From positions 1 through 8,676 of the forward strand of contig DAOVLE010000220.1 of NCBI GenBank assembly GCA_030631415.1: DNA of 8,676 nt, read 5' to 3'. The DNA comes from JAAEQG01 sp023133475 (GTDB lineage: Bacteria; Planctomycetota; Phycisphaerae; UBA1845). This document shows positions 4,833 to 8,676 of the stretch, piece by piece (position 1 is the first letter of the stretch; the number at the start of each line of letters is the position of its first letter). The notes below the pieces were generated by a model that searched no databases, had not been told where the DNA came from, and worked only from the letters and a program-made list of their open reading frames with translations. The translations under genes and the position numbers were made by a program.

Positions 4833-7328
4833 ATGCAAAATCAGGAATCTCAGAAAAAAATCGGCAATCCAATGGCCCGGAAACGACAAAAACGCAAGAA
4901 GAGCTCGGTTTTGGAATACCGGCGTCTGTCCACGGAAGAACTGCACCACCAAATCGAGCAATGCGGCACAAAGGGAGACGTTCGCACCGCGATCGAAATG
5001 GGCAAGGAGTGCTACCGGCGAGATGCCTGCCCCAAACACGTGCAACTGCTGGGCGAACTCTATGTGCGACGGGCGCGGGAGCTGGCGAGCAAAAGCCTTC
5101 ACGTCGAAGCCTTTTCGGTCTTGAACCATGCTCTTGGGCTGGGCTACGGAAACCAGGAATTGCTGCACCTGGCGTTTGAATGTGGGCTCCAGGGCGGGCA
5201 GTATGAGCCGGCGATGGAAATGCTCAACCGCTTGCAGGAACCGAAGTTACGTTCCCAGGCGGCTATGCTTCTGGTGGATGAGGCGGTCGCCCAAGGCAAT
5301 GGGGACAACCGGTTCTGCGAGCCTGGCGTGTATGAGGATGCGTCGCGGATTCGTCGGGCTTTTGCGGCGTTGGAGTGTGGGGACGATTCGGTCGCCGCGG
5401 CGGAATTGAAACCCATCGGGCTACGAAGCCCATGCGCGGGATGGAAGTGGGTCGTGCTGGGGCTGCTGGCGTATTATCGGAACCAAGAGGCGAATGCACG
5501 CTCGTGTTGGACCCGAGTGGGGGCCGACGGGCGAGCCGGGCAGTTGGCTGGGATATTGCTCTCGCGTCTGGACGACGGCAAACAGCCTGATGACACACGT
5601 GAACTGCATACCCGAAACACGCTGCTGAGCAGCCTGGCCAACCCTCGCATAGCTTTGCTGGAGGAAATCACGCAGACTTCCGCCCAGGGGGATGATGCCC
5701 ACACCCTGAGACTGGCCAAACAACTCCTTGCGGCGATAAGTCGTGATGATCGAAAAAGTTACGCTCGGCGATTAAGCCGCGCACTGGTTTCGGCGCTTGA
5801 GTGGGAGCCGGACACCTGTCGCCAGTTTCAGAAGGTGTTCGAGGCGTTTCCGGAAGACCCTGACTTGCTGCGCACCACGGCGATTAAAATCGAGGACGAA
5901 GCGCCGGACGAAGCGCTGGAGTTCTGGGAATGCTATCTGGAAGAGCTGCCTCGGGTGAAGGTGATTCCGTCTCGATTACGGCCCCGAGCCCGGGCACTGA
6001 TCTGGCGGCGGATGGGGGACGTCGTGTGCCGGATAGAGAGCATGAGGGAGGACATGTCCCCATTTGCCGGATTTCCCGATTTTGCTCCGGAGCACTCCAT
6101 CCCCGCAGCGTTGTACTATCGCAACAGCATCAAACATTATCCGAACGATTTGCATACCCACGAGAAGCTCCTGTCGGCACTTAAAGACAGCGAAGGCCGT
6201 AAGGCGATCGAGCGTCAGGCGGAGGAAATTGTCAGTCGTTGGCCGACGCACATCGACAGCCTGCTGTTGCTGGGTGAGAACTGTTTTCATCGTCAGGCAT
6301 TTCGCAAGGCGTTGAAGTATTTCGATCAGGCGCGCGCGGCAGAGCCGTTCAACACCAGGATTAACCACGAGATGCAGGCGTGCTTGTTGCATTCCGCACG
6401 GCGGCGGCTGAGCAAAGGGAACTTTGACCTTGCCCGGAAGGATTACATGCAGGCTGTGGAGGTGGGGTATTCGCGGGAGTCGTCCACCCACGTTTACTGC
6501 CAATGGGCGGTTCTTGAATGGCGGGTGGGCAATCCCGCCGAGGCGGAACGGCTTTATGCCCAGGCGGAAGACTCCACCGAGCACCTGATTGTGCTTTACT
6601 ATCAGATGGTGATCGAACTCGAACGTGCCGGTGTCACGCAAGAGGTGCGAGGCCGCTTTGGCAAGCTGCTCAAAGCGGAATGGGAAAATAAGAGTCCCGG
6701 CGGAGCCCAGGTGGCTGCTATGAGCGAGATGGCTCAGCAGTATTATGGCATACTTGGGGAGTGGCTTAACGCACACGAGGCGCTTTCTGGTGGGCTTGGG
6801 AACTACCTTAAGCGTGCCTGCAAAAAAACGGAGTTTACCGAGGAGCAGTTGTTGAAAGTCTGCCGCTACCTGATAGCGGCGAAAAACTGGGAACTCCTCG
6901 AACGGTTCGCCCGCCGAGGGGTGGATCAATTCTGTGCCAACTTTTTCTTCCCCATGTTTTTGGGGCAGGCTTTGCTGGACATGGGCAAGTGGCCTTTGCC
7001 TAAAAAAACCGCCCGCTTGTTGCAAGCCGCCGGCCAGCGGGCGAGCCAGGCCGGTGAGCATAAGGTGGCTGCGGAAATCGCCGCGATTGTTCTAATGTGC
7101 CCTGACTGTACTCCGGGCGGTATTTCCGGATTCGTGAACCGCCTTCTGTTCGGGTCAGAAAATGACGACTTTGCGAACCTGGGCGACGAACTGTTCGGGG
7201 ATTTTGACGATGACGACTTCGATGACGCCGAACCCCCACCTCCCATGCAACGTCGCTATCGCAAGCCGGACCGGGACCAGATGAGCCTATTCGGCGATGA
7301 TGTTTCCCCCGAGGTGGAGGGTCCGTGA
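4833..7328 (+). CDS. Large TPR protein heading a co-chaperone operon
   Basis: An 831-aa soluble protein with no signal peptide or membrane segment. The start is basic (MARKRQKRKKSS, 14-25). Most of the rest is helical-repeat in character. The clearest TPR-like pair is about 471-581 (LLLLGENCFHRQAFRKALKY and AVLEWRVGNPAEAERLYAQA), with weaker units at about 45-135 and 290-360. A flexible tail follows: an Asp-rich run (GDFDDDDFDD, about 789-798), PPPP, then DQMSLFG (815-821). TPR proteins usually act as scaffolds or adaptors. Its stop overlaps the start of a J-like gene (TGATG), which in turn overlaps a GrpE-like gene, so it is probably an Hsp70-system adaptor; that role is inferred from context. 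The family is not otherwise recognised. The start at ATG 4833 is fixed by its ribosome site. Confidence 0.85.
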   Translation: MQNQESQKKIGNPMARKRQKRKKSSVLEYRRLSTEELHHQIEQCGTKGDVRTAIEMGKECYRRDACPKHVQLLGELYVRRARELASKSLHVEAFSVLNHALGLGYGNQELLHLAFECGLQGGQYEPAMEMLNRLQEPKLRSQAAMLLVDEAVAQGNGDNRFCEPGVYEDASRIRRAFAALECGDDSVAAAELKPIGLRSPCAGWKWVVLGLLAYYRNQEANARSCWTRVGADGRAGQLAGILLSRLDDGKQPDDTRELHTRNTLLSSLANPRIALLEEITQTSAQGDDAHTLRLAKQLLAAISRDDRKSYARRLSRALVSALEWEPDTCRQFQKVFEAFPEDPDLLRTTAIKIEDEAPDEALEFWECYLEELPRVKVIPSRLRPRARALIWRRMGDVVCRIESMREDMSPFAGFPDFAPEHSIPAALYYRNSIKHYPNDLHTHEKLLSALKDSEGRKAIERQAEEIVSRWPTHIDSLLLLGENCFHRQAFRKALKYFDQARAAEPFNTRINHEMQACLLHSARRRLSKGNFDLARKDYMQAVEVGYSRESSTHVYCQWAVLEWRVGNPAEAERLYAQAEDSTEHLIVLYYQMVIELERAGVTQEVRGRFGKLLKAEWENKSPGGAQVAAMSEMAQQYYGILGEWLNAHEALSGGLGNYLKRACKKTEFTEEQLLKVCRYLIAAKNWELLERFARRGVDQFCANFFFPMFLGQALLDMGKWPLPKKTARLLQAAGQRASQAGEHKVAAEIAAIVLMCPDCTPGGISGFVNRLLFGSENDDFANLGDELFGDFDDDDFDDAEPPPPMQRRYRKPDRDQMSLFGDDVSPEVEGP
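7316..7321 (+). promoter_or_regulatory. Ribosome binding site GGAGGG inside the TPR gene
   Basis: GGAGGG lies 6 bases before ATG 7328, within the last codons of the TPR gene. It favours ATG 7328 over GTG 7325 as the start of the J-like gene. Confidence 0.65.
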
Positions 7329-7627
7329 TGCCTAATCCGTATGAGGTTCTCAATGTCGCCTTTGGAGATGGAGACGAAGTCATCCGCGAGCAATATCTCG
7401 AAGCGGTGCGTCGTTTCCCCCCCGAGCGTCATCCACAGGAGTTTCGCCGCGTCCGCGAGGCCTATGACTGTATAAAGGACGAAAAGAGCCGGTTGGAGTT
7501 TTTGCTCTTTGAGCCTTCTCAAGGTGAAACAATAGACGAGTTGCTGGCGGAGGAGCAATGTCCGAAATCTGCGAAACGCGTGGGGCTGACCAGCCTGTTG
7601 AAGCTGTTGAACGACGAGACGAAGTAA
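7328..7627 (+). CDS. Degenerate J-domain (DnaJ-like) protein lacking HPD
   Basis: A 99-aa protein. Residues 3-58 follow the J-domain pattern: NPYEVLNV (helix I), EVIREQYLEAVRRF (helix II), a loop, then EFRRVREAYDCIKDEKSRLEF (helices III and IV). The HPD tripeptide needed to stimulate Hsp70 ATPase in classical J proteins is replaced by PPE (31-33), in the context RRFPPERHP. The 40-residue C-terminal part is short and charged, with no zinc or substrate-binding domain. It may bind an Hsp70 without stimulating it, or regulate a divergent partner; this is inference from the family. It overlaps the TPR stop by one base (TGATG) and the GrpE-like start by 70 bp. ATG 7328 has GGAGGG upstream; GTG 7325 would add one residue. 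Confidence 0.75.
   Translation: MPNPYEVLNVAFGDGDEVIREQYLEAVRRFPPERHPQEFRRVREAYDCIKDEKSRLEFLLFEPSQGETIDELLAEEQCPKSAKRVGLTSLLKLLNDETK
7549..7555 (+). promoter_or_regulatory. Ribosome binding site GGAGGAG inside the J-like gene
   Basis: GGAGGAG lies only 2 to 4 bases before ATG 7558, a short spacing. No better-placed start exists further in, so it supports ATG 7558 and a true 70-bp overlap with the J-like gene. Confidence 0.55.
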
Positions 7628-8343
7628 TCTCCCCCGAAGCCCGGACGGAGATCGAGTCGGTCTTGTCGGCGTTGCGGCAGTGGTTGTTGGATGCGGAGCA
7701 GTGGCGGAATGAATCCGCGGGGCAATCCGGCATTCCGGAGCCTGAAGCACCGGGTATGGATTTCCATACGATGGTCAGGGAGTGGATATCGCTCAAGCAG
7801 GAGGTGCGGCTGGAATCGCGGGGCGGCAAAGCGACTCGGGAACGGCTGGATCAGGCTGTCGGTGCGTTCCACGAGGGTCTGGGCCAGGTCCATCACCAGT
7901 TGCAAAAAACGCTCGATCCGTTGATCTCGGATCGGGACCGGATGCGGAGCGAGTCTCAAGCCCAATTGGAATCTCAGCAGAGGCACTGGGTGGACCTGCT
8001 TTTGGATGTGCGTGATGCTCTGGAGCGGGGTGTTGAGTCTTCGCGGCAGGTGTACCGGCGGATGGGTTGGAGGAGATGGTTTCTGCGACGTGACTTGCTT
8101 GACGGTTTGGGCGAGGGGTACGAGTTGGGGTTGCGTCGAATTGATGCGGCCTTGGAAGGCCAGGGCATCAGCCCGATTCAGTGCGAGGGTCAACAGGTGG
8201 ACCCGCAGCGCATGCGTGTGGTGGACGTGGTCCGGCGTGATGATTTGCCGGAAGGTTCTGTAGTGGAGGTGGTGCGTCGCGGGTATGTGTCGGGGGCGCG
8301 AGTAATCCGCTTCGCCGAAGTTCGGGCGGTCGGCAGACCCTAG
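7558..8343 (+). CDS. GrpE-like nucleotide exchange factor
   Basis: A 261-aa protein. GrpE releases ADP from Hsp70 so that substrate can be released. The C-terminal part (about 200-258) matches the GrpE beta head: GISPIQCEGQQVDPQRMRVV, then DDLPEGSVVEVVRRGYVSGA, then RVIRFAEVRAV, parallel to the usual 'G..PI...G..FDP..H' and 'LPEGTVVEVLQKGYLLGDRVLRPA'. Residues 70-150 are charged and probably form the long coiled coil. The middle (VYRRMGWRRWFLRRDLLDGL, 165-184) is an aromatic and basic insertion where typical GrpE has its four-helix bundle. It is longer than common GrpE (about 170-200 aa) and divergent, so it is likely a paralogue serving a special Hsp70. The 70-bp overlap with the J-like gene points to a shared message. 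No Hsp70 gene follows before the transposase fragment. Confidence 0.8.
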   Translation: MSEICETRGADQPVEAVERRDEVISPEARTEIESVLSALRQWLLDAEQWRNESAGQSGIPEPEAPGMDFHTMVREWISLKQEVRLESRGGKATRERLDQAVGAFHEGLGQVHHQLQKTLDPLISDRDRMRSESQAQLESQQRHWVDLLLDVRDALERGVESSRQVYRRMGWRRWFLRRDLLDGLGEGYELGLRRIDAALEGQGISPIQCEGQQVDPQRMRVVDVVRRDDLPEGSVVEVVRRGYVSGARVIRFAEVRAVGRP

Positions 8344-8676
8344 CCTGGATTTTCGCCTAAACTAATTGCACCCCAATTCGGCGTGGCCCCGCGGTCGTCA
8401 GCGGACCTCGAGATGGAGGCGCCTTCCCCCCCACCAGGGCACCTGCGGCGTGGCCTTGAGGCATCCGCCGGCCAGCAGGAGGGGATGGTGAGCACAGCGG
8501 CGGATGCTTACGTGGACCGCACCCTTTGATACCGAAACACGAGCCGGGGTGTTGAGCAAGCGACGAAAAATCTGCTTGGGCTGAGCCGCTTCGAAACCCT
8601 TCAATTGGCCAGCCAGTTGGCGGTAGAGACCATTGGCAACCAGGGTCAATATCAAATCCAAGTCCACCTGCATCGC
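8344..8676. mobile_element. Probable insertion sequence, left end to window edge
   Basis: A transposase-like reading frame on the minus strand occupies 8398 to the edge. Bases 8344-8397 between the GrpE-like stop and the transposase stop should hold one terminal inverted repeat. CCTGGATTTTCGCC at 8344-8357 is a candidate, but the other end lies outside the window, so the repeat and any target duplication cannot be confirmed. Confidence 0.45.
8398..8676 (-). CDS. Transposase, C-terminal part (open at right edge)
   Basis: Ninety-two codons run from the window edge to TGA 8398-8400 on the minus strand, with no stop before the edge, so the gene continues outside. The protein contains VDLDLILTLVANGLYRQLAG, then KGFEAAQPKQIFRRLLNTPA, then RRCAHHPLLLAGG and VPWWGGRRLHLEVR. 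This pattern (Asp, an 'ANGLYR.LA.QLKG' helix, then a short beta-rich tail) resembles the C-terminal end of DDE transposases common in planctomycetes, where the residue after the 'LANxLYRxLA' helix closes the catalytic core. I cannot name the IS family. The ATG at 8673-8671 is internal, not the true start. It is convergent with the GrpE-like gene. Confidence 0.6.
   Translation of the reverse strand, partial: AMQVDLDLILTLVANGLYRQLAGQLKGFEAAQPKQIFRRLLNTPARVSVSKGAVHVSIRRCAHHPLLLAGGCLKATPQVPWWGGRRLHLEVR

Noticed and set aside
5976..7061. 361-codon minus-strand frame opposite the TPR gene
   Set aside because: The opposite strand encodes a convincing TPR protein with a ribosome site and operon context. 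The minus frame shows no domain.
7519..8193. 224-codon minus-strand frame opposite the GrpE-like gene
   Set aside because: The plus strand shows a clear GrpE head, and the minus frame has no recognisable motif.

Overview
The window is G+C-rich bacterial DNA that looks planctomycetal, most likely class Phycisphaerae or a close relative. This is inferred from protein style, not from a marker gene. The signs are a secreted protein joining a cohesin-like domain to Asp-rich 'DTDGDGIPDGCD' and dockerin-like repeats, a zinc ribbon of the 'CxxCxYDLTGLP...CPECG' type, a TMTC-like membrane protein with C-terminal TPRs, and many short palindromic repeats between genes.

Layout. Positions 1-289 hold nested palindromic repeats: a large imperfect inverted repeat at 27-157 and a REP-like inverted pair at 181-237. 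Next comes a 686-aa TMTC-like glycosyltransferase/TPR membrane protein (290-2350, +), whose stop codon lies inside another copy of the palindromic repeat, followed by a 78-bp heptamer-based hairpin (2378-2455). A 139-aa four-helix membrane protein follows (2488-2907, +). Positions 2908-3015 hold more REP-like elements and 3016-3296 holds no convincing gene. A small membrane-anchored zinc-ribbon protein (3297-3812, +) converges on, and overlaps by 68 bp, a secreted cohesin/dockerin-like protein (3745-4665, -). A divergent intergenic region (4666-4832) then leads into a tight three-gene plus-strand operon: a large TPR protein (4833-7328), a degenerate J-domain protein whose HPD is replaced by PPE (7328-7627), and a GrpE-like nucleotide exchange factor (7558-8343). 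From 8398 to the right edge runs the C-terminal part of a probable transposase on the minus strand, open at the window edge.

How the genes work together. The operon looks like a dedicated Hsp70 co-chaperone module: TPR scaffold or adaptor, J-like protein and GrpE-like exchange factor. No Hsp70 gene is visible, and the position just downstream is taken by a putative insertion sequence. This module is the most interesting part of the window. The other genes are single-gene units of cell-envelope type separated by repeats, and nothing in the sequence ties them to one pathway.
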